Shown piece after piece: positions 55,948-63,408 of a stretch of 64,000 bases of DNA. The position numbers were made by a program, and so were the translations under genes. The stretch spans positions 930,001 to 994,000 of the forward strand of contig NZ_MWPH01000001.1 of NCBI RefSeq assembly GCF_002177135.1, in the 5' to 3' direction. The notes beneath the pieces are model-generated. The model did no database searches, was not told where the DNA came from, and was given only the letters and a program-made list of their open reading frames with translations. Position 1 is the first letter of the stretch. Each line of letters opens with the position of its first letter. Source of the stretch: Natronolimnobius baerhuensis. GTDB lineage: Archaea; Halobacteriota; Halobacteria; Halobacteriales; Natrialbaceae.

Positions 55948-56844
55948 TCATCCTGACGTACGCTCTCGCTCGATTGTCGTCACGTAGATTCCAACGAGCA
56001 CGACGAGTCCACCGGCCACTGTGATCGCGTCTGGAAGTTCCTCGAGCAAGACGAGCGCGAGTAGCGTTGCACCAAGCGGTTCGCCCAGCCAGGCGACGCT
56101 GACGACGACCGACTCGAGGTGTTTCAGGACCCAGTTGATCACCGTGTGCCCGAAGACGCCGGGGCCGATGGCCATGGCGAGAAAGAGCAACCACTCGCTG
56201 GTTGGATAGGCGACGTAGTCGTGGCCCTGTGCACCGACGAGGACGAACAGCGTGGCCGCACAGGCGGTGTAGACGACAGTAACGTACGGAAACAGGGAGA
56301 CGCGCTGGCGGATGGACCGTCCGGCGAGCACGTAGCCTGCGACGGTGACCGCACCGAGCAGTGCCAGCGCGTTGCCGTACATCGTGGCGTCTGCAAGGGG
56401 TGCTTGCCCGCTATCGCCGAGCGACATCGCGGCCGCACCAATAATGGCGACGACGATGCCGAACACAGTCGTCCGGGAAACGCGCTCGCCGAGGACCAGT
56501 ACCGCACCCAGTGCGACGAAGATTGGCTGCGTCTGGACGAGTGTCACGCTCGCAGCGACGCTCGTGTAGTTGAGACTCTCGAACCAGGCCGCGAAGTGGA
56601 CCGCCAGCGCAACGCCTGCGACGACTGCGAAGGCGAGATCGCTCCTCGAGAGTCGCCCGAACTCGTCGCGGTACCAGACGAGCGCAATGGGCGCGACGAT
56701 CGCCGTCGTAAACACCACCCGATAGAAGGCCGCAACCGAACTCGGCGCGTGACTCCAGCGAACCAAAATCGCGCTCGTGCTCGCGGCCAGAACCGCAAAC
56801 GCGAGCGCGGCGTACGGCGTCGTCTCGAGGTCGGTGCCACTCAC
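55948..56844 (-). CDS. EamA/DMT-family permease
   Basis: A 298-residue drug/metabolite exporter with two EamA repeats of five helices each. The first runs from LAFAVLAASTSAILVRWSHA to FGIVVAIIGAAAMSLG; the second from ALLGAVTVAGYVLAGRSI to AITVAGGLVVLVGIYVTTIE. Motifs VALAVHFAAWFESLNYTSV and WLGEPLGATLLALVLLEELP match the family. There is a short acidic head. Substrate is unknown; members export amino acids, purines or sugars. Single gene, convergent with the BKACE gene. Confidence 0.9.
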   Translation of the reverse strand: MSGTDLETTPYAALAFAVLAASTSAILVRWSHAPSSVAAFYRVVFTTAIVAPIALVWYRDEFGRLSRSDLAFAVVAGVALAVHFAAWFESLNYTSVAASVTLVQTQPIFVALGAVLVLGERVSRTTVFGIVVAIIGAAAMSLGDSGQAPLADATMYGNALALLGAVTVAGYVLAGRSIRQRVSLFPYVTVVYTACAATLFVLVGAQGHDYVAYPTSEWLLFLAMAIGPGVFGHTVINWVLKHLESVVVSVAWLGEPLGATLLALVLLEELPDAITVAGGLVVLVGIYVTTIERERTSG

Positions 56845-56902
56845 AACCGATCAAGGACGCGTCGGCTGCAAACGTGTTCCGAAATACGCCATCGAGTTTT
56901 GT

Positions 56903-57379
56903 CTACTCGAGTGCGGCTTTCGTCCGGCGGTGTCGTTCACGAAACATCGCCTCGAAGCCGATCATCGAAACTGGTGAGGTGAGGTCACCAACCGGCCCGA
57001 ACAGTTCGTATTCGACGTGATCGCGAAGGAGTGTCTCCTGGCCGTCCGCGAAGAACGTGTGCGTGTGACGCCAGGTATCAAAGGGACCGTCTGCCATTTC
57101 GTCGCGAAAGTACGCCGCGCCGTTCGTCCGTTCTCGAACCTGAATTACCGACGTCCAGTGCTGGCGCGGGCCGACGCCGAACGGCCGAAGCGACAGCGAA
57201 ATTTCCGATCCTGCCTCGAGGATGTTGGGATCTGCCTCGCCGTCAGGCCCAACAACCGATTCGACGTCCAATCCCAGCCAGTCAGGTGTCAGCATCTCGA
57301 GACCGGAGACATTCGAGTGAAACTTCCAGACGTCCTCGAGTGGTGCGTCGACTCGAGTTTCGCGCTCGTAGACGGGCAT
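56903..57379 (-). CDS. SRPBCC family protein
   Basis: A 158-residue START/Bet v 1-like domain: MPVYERETRVDAPLEDVWKFHS, the long C-terminal helix MIGFEAMFRERHRRTKAALE and internal strands SLSLRPFGVGPRQHWTSVIQ and YELFGPVGDLTSP. Such folds hold a hydrophobic ligand in a cavity; haloarchaeal members may be cyclases, lipid carriers or tRNA-hormone-like proteins. No catalytic residues stand out. ATG at 57379 is preferred over the GTG two codons upstream. Single gene. Confidence 0.88.
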   Translation of the reverse strand: MPVYERETRVDAPLEDVWKFHSNVSGLEMLTPDWLGLDVESVVGPDGEADPNILEAGSEISLSLRPFGVGPRQHWTSVIQVRERTNGAAYFRDEMADGPFDTWRHTHTFFADGQETLLRDHVEYELFGPVGDLTSPVSMIGFEAMFRERHRRTKAALE

Positions 57380-57710
57380 AGTCACTGGTATGGCCCCGAC
57401 AGTGAAAACTCTCCCTTCGAGTGGCTGTGCTGTGGGTGGGCTAGCCCAGCGTCAGTTTTCACGCTGAACGACGGGGCTATGCGTCGAGGAGTCGCGTTTC
57501 GCGTTGCTTACAGTACAGCAACAAGCGATTCGACAGGCCGGTGTGGCGGGGACCCATGAGATACCAAGTACCACGGCTTTCCGCGTGCAGGGACTGTCTT
57601 CGAATGGCCTCGGATCGCTTTGTGATCGATGTCTACACGCGGTACCACTCCGCGCCGGGATCCGGGGCCACAGAGTGACCGTCCACTCGAGTCCGAGACG
57701 CGACGCGTGC
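57380..57710. other. Gene-free stretch between SRPBCC and Lrp genes
   Basis: Some 330 bases with no convincing gene. A 40-codon plus-strand frame (57556-57678, MRYQVPRLSACRDCLRMASD...) has weak codon bias. The upstream signals of the SRPBCC gene (minus strand) should lie at its left end and the 3' end of the Lrp gene at its right. Confidence 0.4.
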
Positions 57711-58139
57711 TTATTTGAGGCGCTCCTGCAAAAACGACGGGTGAGCAGCGGTGACACCATCGATCTCGAGGAGTGTCGCAGAGATAAATTCCCCAAGCGA
57801 GTCACCGTCTTCAGCCCGGACTTCGGCCATCAGCATGTGATCGCCGCTGGAACTGTAGAGCGATTCGATTTCCTCGAGGTTCTTCAGCGTCTTGGTCGCC
57901 TCAACGTAGCGTTCGCTCGCGACATCGAGGCCGACGAGCGCAATCGTCTGACTCGAGAGTTTCTTCGGGTCTATCTCGGCCGAGTAGCCGACGATCACGC
58001 CATTGTCCTCGAGTTGATTGATGTATTTTCTGACCGTTGGCTTCGATACCCCAGCCCTGTCGGCGATCTCCGAATAGGAGGCCTGTGCATCCTCTTCTAA
58101 GACCTCGAGGATGCGATCTTCCGTTGCCTGCGTGCTCAT
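57711..58139 (-). CDS. Lrp/AsnC-family transcriptional regulator
   Basis: A 142-residue regulator: N-terminal winged helix-turn-helix (EVLEEDAQASYSEIADRAGV, SKPTVRKYINQLEDNGVI) and a C-terminal AsnC/RAM domain (IALVGLDVASERYVEATKTL, SSGDHMLMAEVRAEDGDSL) that binds amino acids and oligomerises. The length is typical. It is divergent from the membrane protein gene at 58206 with only 66 bases between starts. A near-perfect palindrome around GTATAC lies between them, a probable autoregulatory site. Likely controls the neighbour or itself; amino-acid ligand unknown. Confidence 0.93.
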   Translation of the reverse strand: MSTQATEDRILEVLEEDAQASYSEIADRAGVSKPTVRKYINQLEDNGVIVGYSAEIDPKKLSSQTIALVGLDVASERYVEATKTLKNLEEIESLYSSSGDHMLMAEVRAEDGDSLGEFISATLLEIDGVTAAHPSFLQERLK

Positions 58140-58171
58140 ACAGTACTGTTTTGCTCCGACGGGAAAATATC

Positions 58172-58185
58172 TTTTGTATACGAAA
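58172..58185. promoter_or_regulatory. Palindrome between the divergent lrp and membrane-protein promoters
   Basis: TTTTGTATACGAAA is symmetric in 12 of 14 positions around GTATAC. It overlaps the likely TATA box of the plus-strand gene (start 58206) and lies just upstream of the minus-strand TATA box (ATATTTTCCC, 58161-58170) of the Lrp gene. Confidence 0.45.
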
Positions 58186-58205
58186 ACGTTGGCTCACCGA
58201 TCCGT

Positions 58206-58586
58206 GTGCTGCAGCAATCGTCGGACTTATTCGCTCGCTGGCCGGACGCTGTGTACGGAATGGTCGATCCGAACTACATCAGCGGTGGCGTCTGGGTCCT
58301 CTGTGGAGCGCTGATTCTGTATCTCGGGACCTACAAGATCGGCCTACAAGGGCGTGCGGATCTGCACGCGAACTACGACGAGAGCGTCGATCCGGCCTTC
58401 GTCTCTCGCTGGGTTGGCGGGACGACCTTTCTAATGGGTACACTGGTTGTCGGCTACGGCATCCGAGAGATGCTGTATGGCTTCCATCCGTACGCACTGG
58501 CCATCCTCATCGTTGCCCTGCTCATCCTGAGTTACATCACGAAACTGTTCGCACGCGGCGTTGGGTATCGCGATACCCGCACCTGA
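58206..58586 (+). CDS. Membrane protein divergent from the Lrp gene
   Basis: A 126-residue protein with three helices: YISGGVWVLCGALILYLGTYK, VGGTTFLMGTLVVGYGIREML and YALAILIVALLILSYITKLFA. The hydrophilic middle LQGRADLHANYDESVDPAFVSR should be cytoplasmic. GTG at 58206 agrees with a TATA-like box 27 bases upstream; an internal ATG at 58260 is also possible. I recognise no named family. Its position next to an Lrp-type regulator suggests amino-acid-linked control. Confidence 0.72.
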   Translation: MLQQSSDLFARWPDAVYGMVDPNYISGGVWVLCGALILYLGTYKIGLQGRADLHANYDESVDPAFVSRWVGGTTFLMGTLVVGYGIREMLYGFHPYALAILIVALLILSYITKLFARGVGYRDTRT

Positions 58587-58712
58587 TCAACTCTTCATCG
58601 ACTCGAGTCAGCAGCCCGTTTCTGATTCACGCGGACACGTAGACGGCCGTCTCGAGGCCGAAGTGTGCGAAAAATGAATCGCTCCGCAAGTCCCGTAAGG
58701 GACGCTCGTGGG

Positions 58713-59648
58713 TTACTTGTGGCGCTCGAGTAGGTCGTAGCTGCGTTCCCACTCGGCGTCGTCGTCGAAGTAACGCTCTGCGAGCGGTTCGTCGGGCATT
58801 TCGCCGACGGCCTTCTTTTCCTGCTGGTAGGATGGGCGGTCGTCGTCGACGTAGTACCGACCAGTCAGGACGGTGCCCTCGTTGAGCACGTCCTCGGTCT
58901 CGCGCATGATCTCGGCGGCTTCCTCGCGGCTGTTGACATCGTGGTCGTAGTCGTCGGACTCTTGAATGTCAATGTATGGGACGTACTGTCGGGCGTCCTT
59001 GTTCCAGGTTGGACACTGGGTGAGGAAGTCGACGTGAGCGAAGCCGTCGTGTTCGATGGCTTCCTTGATGATCTCCTTTGCCTGATTCGGGTTGACCGCA
59101 GCGGTGCGGGCAACGTAGCTCGCGCCCGCGGTCAACGATTGGGACAGTGGCCGAATCGGCGTCTTCGCGCTGCCGGATGGCTGCGTTTTGGACTTGTGAC
59201 CCTTCGGGCTCGTTGGCGAGGTCTGGCCCTTCGTCAGGCCGAAGATCTCGTTGTTGAACACGATATAGGTCATGTCGTGGTTCTCACGAGCCGTGTGGAT
59301 GAAGTGGTTTCCACCGATGCCGTACCCGTCACCGTCACCGCCAGCGGCGATGACCTCGAGTTCCGGATTCGCGAGTTTGGCAGCACGAGCCACGGGCAGC
59401 GAGCGGCCGTGGATCGTGTGGAAGCCGTACGTGTCGAGGTAGCTGTTCAGTTTGCCCGAACAGCCGATTCCGGTAACGGTCAGCACCTCTTCAGGATTTT
59501 TGCCGGCTTCCGGGAGTGCCTGCTTGAGCGACTTCAGGACGCCGAAGTCGCCACAGCCAGGACACCAGGTCGGCTGTGGTTCGACACCGGGGGTGAACTC
59601 GTCCCGGTCGATCTCTCGTTCTTCACCGATTGCGTTGAATGCACTCAT
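58713..59648 (-). CDS. korB: 2-oxoacid:ferredoxin oxidoreductase, beta subunit
   Basis: The beta subunit binds thiamine diphosphate and, with alpha, converts a 2-oxoacid and CoA into acyl-CoA, passing electrons to ferredoxin. The 311-residue protein has CPGCGDFGV (TPP entrance), GIGCSGKLNSYLDTYGFHTIHGR, the TPP motif GGDGDGYGIGGNHF and YIVFNNEIFGLTKGQTSPTSP. Its partner alpha gene lies three bases upstream on the same strand. The pair resembles the two-subunit haloarchaeal pyruvate and 2-oxoglutarate enzymes; which substrate is not certain. Confidence 0.95.
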   Translation of the reverse strand: MSAFNAIGEEREIDRDEFTPGVEPQPTWCPGCGDFGVLKSLKQALPEAGKNPEEVLTVTGIGCSGKLNSYLDTYGFHTIHGRSLPVARAAKLANPELEVIAAGGDGDGYGIGGNHFIHTARENHDMTYIVFNNEIFGLTKGQTSPTSPKGHKSKTQPSGSAKTPIRPLSQSLTAGASYVARTAAVNPNQAKEIIKEAIEHDGFAHVDFLTQCPTWNKDARQYVPYIDIQESDDYDHDVNSREEAAEIMRETEDVLNEGTVLTGRYYVDDDRPSYQQEKKAVGEMPDEPLAERYFDDDAEWERSYDLLERHK

Positions 59649-59651
59649 TGG

Positions 59652-61556
59652 TTAGTCACCTGCAGCGGGTTCGATTCGTACCTGTGCGTCTGGCTGCTGG
59701 TCCTCCTCGGCAACGTTGACTTCGTAGCCCTCGACGACTTCGCCGGGCTCGAACGGGTTGCCGTTGAACTTCAGCAGACTGGTCATCTTATCGCCGTATC
59801 GGCCCAGTTCCTTCTGGATCAGTCCGCGGAACTGCCCGGTGGCGTTCATCTCGACGACCATCGCCTCGTCAACGCTCTCTAAGAACTCCGTGACCTCTTT
59901 CTCGGCGAACGGCATCATGTCGGAGACGCTGATCCCCTTGACCGAGTGGCCATCGTTGTTCAGGCGCTCGATAGCCTCTTCGACGGCACCCTGGGAGGAG
60001 CCCCAGGTGATGATGCCGTAGTCGGCCTCGTCGGGGCCGAAGTAGGTCTGGGTCGAGTCGCGTTCCTCGTCGAGTTCCGTCCGGATCGCCTCGAGTTTCT
60101 CGAGTCGGCGTTCCATCTGGGCGACGCGGTTGTCGGGGTCCTCGTTGATGTGACCGACAGGCGAGTGTTCGTTACCCGTCGCGAGGTAGCGACCGCCTTT
60201 CTGTCCGGGGATCGAGCGCGGTGAGACGCCGTCTTCGGCGTCCTCGTAGTTGAAGCGCTTGAACTTCCCGGAGTTGTCGTGGGCTGCCTCGCGCAGTTCG
60301 TCTTCGGTGAGTGTCGAGCCGAGGTCAGGCGAGACCTCGCGGTCGAAGAACTCGATGTCGACGTTTTTGTTCTCACCGGAGAGCTTCTGGTCGTAGATGA
60401 CGATTGCCGGAATCTGGTAGTCCCAGGCGATGTCGAACGCCAGTCGCGTCTGCTCGTAGGCCTCTTCGATGTTCCCTGGCGCGAAGACGACGCGCTGGGA
60501 GTCGGCCTGGCTCGTATAGAGGACGAACTCGAGGTCGGACTGCTCGGGTTTCGTCGGCAGGCCGGTCGATGGACCGGCACGCATGGATTCGATCAGGACG
60601 AGCGGCGTCTCGGTCATCTCTGCGAGACCGAGCGGTTCGCTCATCAGCGCGAATCCGCCACCGGAGGAGCCGGACATCGACTTGACACCGGCGTGGCTCG
60701 CACCGACTGCGAGTGCTGCGGCAGCGATTTCGTCTTCGACCTGCTCAGAGACCCCGCCCATGTCGGGGAAGTTCTGGCTGAGGATGGTGAAGACGTCCGT
60801 CCACGGTGTCATCGGATAGCCAGCGATGAATCGGCAGCCGGCGTCGATGGCACCGTAGGCGATTGCGTTCGAGCCCGACAGCAGCGCCTGCTCAGTGTCG
60901 TGGTCGCCCGTTGGCGCACGCAGGTCGTGTTCGAACTCGAAGTCTTCCTCGGTCATCTCGTAGGCGTCGTGCAGAATCTCGAGGTTTGCCTCGAGCACGT
61001 CGCCGCCCATCGCATCGGACATCAGGTCCTCGATGTGCTCGAGGTCGAGATCGAGCAGGGCTGCGGTGACACCGACACCAGCGGTGTTTCGCATGACTTC
61101 GCGGCCGTGTTCCTTGGCGAGGCCGCGCAGGTCGACCGGGTAGACGTGCCAGCCGTTCTCTTCGGCTCGCTCCTCTAAGTTGAGGTCAGCGACATCTTCG
61201 TCGCTGATGAGACCCGAGTCGTAGACGATGACACCGCCCTCGCGGAGTTCGTCTAAGTTCTCCGAGAGGGGCTTGATCTCTTCGTTGCCGTAGAAGGCCT
61301 CTTCCTGCGGATTCCGGGCGAATGAGTCGCCCAGTGAGAGCAGGAAGTTGTAGCCGTCTCCTCGTGACTGTACCTCCCGTTCTGCGGCACGGATCTCGAC
61401 GTATGTGTGGCCACCACGGATCCGGGATGGATAGTGGCGGTGTGTAAATACGTTGAGCCCCGAGCGCATTAGCGCCTTCGCGAAGTTCTGACTCGTCGAG
61501 TCGATCCCGTCTCCGGAACCGCCTGCGATTCGCCAGATGAGTTCGTCGTCGCTCAT
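59652..61556 (-). CDS. korA: 2-oxoacid:ferredoxin oxidoreductase, alpha subunit
   Basis: A 634-residue fused gamma-alpha chain: the N-terminal gamma-like domain (IWRIAGGSGDGIDSTSQNFA; RGGHTYVEIRAAE) binds CoA, and the alpha region (GNAIAYGAIDAGCRFIAGYPMTPWTD, with the P-T-P substrate motif) completes the active site; MSGSSGGGFALMSEPLGLAEMTETP and LEEAIERLNNDGHSVKG follow. Haloarchaeal ferredoxin-linked enzymes have this two-subunit form. ATG at 61556 is chosen; an upstream extension of 17 codons is unlikely. Minus-strand GGCTTTAGGT (61608-61617) is the likely TATA box for the korA-korB unit. Confidence 0.95.
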   Translation of the reverse strand: MSDDELIWRIAGGSGDGIDSTSQNFAKALMRSGLNVFTHRHYPSRIRGGHTYVEIRAAEREVQSRGDGYNFLLSLGDSFARNPQEEAFYGNEEIKPLSENLDELREGGVIVYDSGLISDEDVADLNLEERAEENGWHVYPVDLRGLAKEHGREVMRNTAGVGVTAALLDLDLEHIEDLMSDAMGGDVLEANLEILHDAYEMTEEDFEFEHDLRAPTGDHDTEQALLSGSNAIAYGAIDAGCRFIAGYPMTPWTDVFTILSQNFPDMGGVSEQVEDEIAAAALAVGASHAGVKSMSGSSGGGFALMSEPLGLAEMTETPLVLIESMRAGPSTGLPTKPEQSDLEFVLYTSQADSQRVVFAPGNIEEAYEQTRLAFDIAWDYQIPAIVIYDQKLSGENKNVDIEFFDREVSPDLGSTLTEDELREAAHDNSGKFKRFNYEDAEDGVSPRSIPGQKGGRYLATGNEHSPVGHINEDPDNRVAQMERRLEKLEAIRTELDEERDSTQTYFGPDEADYGIITWGSSQGAVEEAIERLNNDGHSVKGISVSDMMPFAEKEVTEFLESVDEAMVVEMNATGQFRGLIQKELGRYGDKMTSLLKFNGNPFEPGEVVEGYEVNVAEEDQQPDAQVRIEPAAGD

Positions 61557-61844
61557 AGGTAAATCAGTGGCCTGTGGGCCAACCGTAGCGGAATTTTGCC
61601 CCACCAAACCTAAAGCCTTTGCTATAGATTACCAAGGATCTTTCGTGAAGGATTGAGTGTGCCACAAAATAATCAAATGATTGATCATGGAACATTCGCC
61701 GCGAAAACACAGTACTGGCGGAACTGCCATGCCAGCGCAACTGACAGCACCACTGCATATCTAATGCTACATATAATATATCATGTGTGAATTATTGCAG
61801 TCGGTTCTATAACACTTTTTGCTGCTGGAATCGCGATCTTGTCT
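61557..61844. promoter_or_regulatory. Divergent promoter region between korA and the OsmC fusion
   Basis: These 288 bases contain no gene. The left part holds the korA TATA box (61608-61617, minus strand). The right part is A/T-rich (CATATAATATATCATG, 61771-61786), and TCTATAAC at 61806-61813 fits a TATA box for the plus-strand gene starting at 61845. Confidence 0.45.
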
Positions 61845-62573
61845 ATGAGCCACGTCCTGAGGATGGCCGCACTCGAGCCTGGAGCATCGTCCGGGACTCT
61901 CCTCGAGTGGCTGATCGATGAGGAAGACACAGTCACAGCCGCTGCCCCCATCGCAACCGTCGGTACTGCGGGCGCAACTGAGACTGTGATTTCGCCGGCA
62001 GAAGGCGTGTTTCGCCGACAGTTCGTCACGGCGGGCGAGTCCGTCCCGCCGGGAACCCCCATTGGGGTCGTCGCCGTCCCAGATGAGACCATCGACGACT
62101 GCGTGGCCGAGGCACAGCAAACGCTCGAGGATATAGACACCCACGCACGAGACACCAGCATGCCCAATCGGACCGTGACGGCCTCGACTGATGGCGGTCT
62201 CTCCGGGCAACTCGAGGCCGGATCGTTCGCGTGGCGATACGACGAACCCGCCGAGTACGGCGGTACGGAAACCGGGCCGACGCCGGTCGATATCTTCCTC
62301 GGCGGGCTCGCGGCGTGTCTCTCACTGAGCGTGCGGTATCAGGCCGACAAACGGGACGTCGCGATTGGAGAGATTGCTGTCACCACAACGGCAACGCCCG
62401 ATCACGGCCCCGTCGAGACGCTCGAGGCGACGATCCGACTCGAGACGGACGCCGACGACGAGACTGTCGACCACCTCGTCGATCTAGCGGAACGCGGCTG
62501 TCACGTCTCGCAGTTGCTTCGCGCAGAGTACGGGCCGACCATCAACTGGGAGCGGGGCGAAACAACGACTTAA
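61845..62573 (+). CDS. Lipoyl-like domain fused to OsmC domain
   Basis: A 242-residue protein joining two domains. The first 78 residues form a biotinyl/lipoyl-like hairpin (LLEWLIDEEDTVTAAAPIAT, ETVISPAEGVFRRQFVTAGE): it aligns with lipoyl domains at the T-D-K-A-T-V-E-I site, but the modified Lys is Gly43, so no cofactor can attach there. After a linker, an OsmC domain starts near 105: YGGTETGPTPVDIFLGGLAA, with the two conserved cysteines C158 (AACLSL) and C219 (ERGCHVS) of the peroxide-reducing family. OsmC enzymes reduce organic hydroperoxides using lipoyl proteins; here the fused domain may act as a dock or mimic. It converges with the PHP gene (four-base overlap). Confidence 0.85.
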   Translation: MSHVLRMAALEPGASSGTLLEWLIDEEDTVTAAAPIATVGTAGATETVISPAEGVFRRQFVTAGESVPPGTPIGVVAVPDETIDDCVAEAQQTLEDIDTHARDTSMPNRTVTASTDGGLSGQLEAGSFAWRYDEPAEYGGTETGPTPVDIFLGGLAACLSLSVRYQADKRDVAIGEIAVTTTATPDHGPVETLEATIRLETDADDETVDHLVDLAERGCHVSQLLRAEYGPTINWERGETTT

Positions 62574-63346
62574 GAGAGCGACGGCGGCTCGACGACCTCG
62601 AGATCAGTCTCGGCGACAAAGTCCGCGAGGAACTCTGCTCGCTTGCCGATCTCTGCCGGCTCGTGTGAGTCCGTCCCAACCGTCACCGACACGTCGTACT
62701 CCTGTAAGATCTCGAGAAAGGAGGGACCGGGATGGACGATTGCCGCGTCGGTGAGCGCGCGGCCAGCGTTGATTTCTGGTACAGTCCTCGAGTCGGCGAA
62801 CGCCTCGGCGACGCGGCGGTACTGCTCGGTCGTCGACCGGCCCCGCAGCGGCGGCGTACGCTCGAGGAGGTCCACGTGGGCTGCGACGTCGAACAGTTCC
62901 GACTCGACGAGTGCGACCAGATTGTCGAAATACTGCGTGACAATCTCGTCACGGTCGTCGTCAGAAAGCGCGGTGAAATTCGAGGCGTTCTGGACGTTCT
63001 GTTCGCCGATCTGATGGACGCTCCCGAGCGCGTAGTCGAAGTTCCCCTCCTCGAGAAACGAGCGAATCGCGGGTTCGTCGCGCGGAACGTAATCCATTTC
63101 GACGGCGTCGTAGATCTCGATTGGTGACTCCTCGCGGAGTTCATTGAGCGCCTGCCGGCGTCGCTCGTAGGTCAAATCCAGATTGAACCCGAGGAGCTGT
63201 CGTTCCTGTTGCGGAGCCACACGCGAGGCGACGTTGCAGTGGTCGGCAAAGCCGATTCCCTCGAGACCCGCATCTGCGGCTGCTCGAGCCATCCGGAACA
63301 GAAACTCGCCGTCGGAGTAGTTCGAGTGGGCGTGGAAACACTTCAT
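62570..63346 (-). CDS. PHP-domain phosphoesterase
   Basis: A 258-residue metal-dependent phosphoesterase: FHAHSNYSDG (metal ligands H5, H7), GIGFADHCNV, EMDYVPRDE, YALGSVHQIG, DVAAHVDLLER and VTVGTDSHEPAEIG together supply the nine His/Asp/Glu ligands of a trinuclear site. The closest types are histidinol-phosphatase (HisJ-like) and other PHP phosphatases; length fits. No histidine gene is next to it. The C-terminus overlaps the convergent lipoyl/OsmC gene by four bases. A role in histidine synthesis is possible but not shown. Confidence 0.87.
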   Translation of the reverse strand: MKCFHAHSNYSDGEFLFRMARAAADAGLEGIGFADHCNVASRVAPQQERQLLGFNLDLTYERRRQALNELREESPIEIYDAVEMDYVPRDEPAIRSFLEEGNFDYALGSVHQIGEQNVQNASNFTALSDDDRDEIVTQYFDNLVALVESELFDVAAHVDLLERTPPLRGRSTTEQYRRVAEAFADSRTVPEINAGRALTDAAIVHPGPSFLEILQEYDVSVTVGTDSHEPAEIGKRAEFLADFVAETDLEVVEPPSLS

Positions 63347-63408
63347 ACGTCCCGAACCAGCGTCGAGGTGTTAGGTGTTGTGTCGGGTTGTGCGTCTCGA
63401 GAGTGGGC

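Noticed and set aside
57556-57678. A 40-codon frame with CRDC motif
   Set aside because: Third-position use is mixed, there is no promoter or ribosome-binding signal, and only one possible CxxC occurs.
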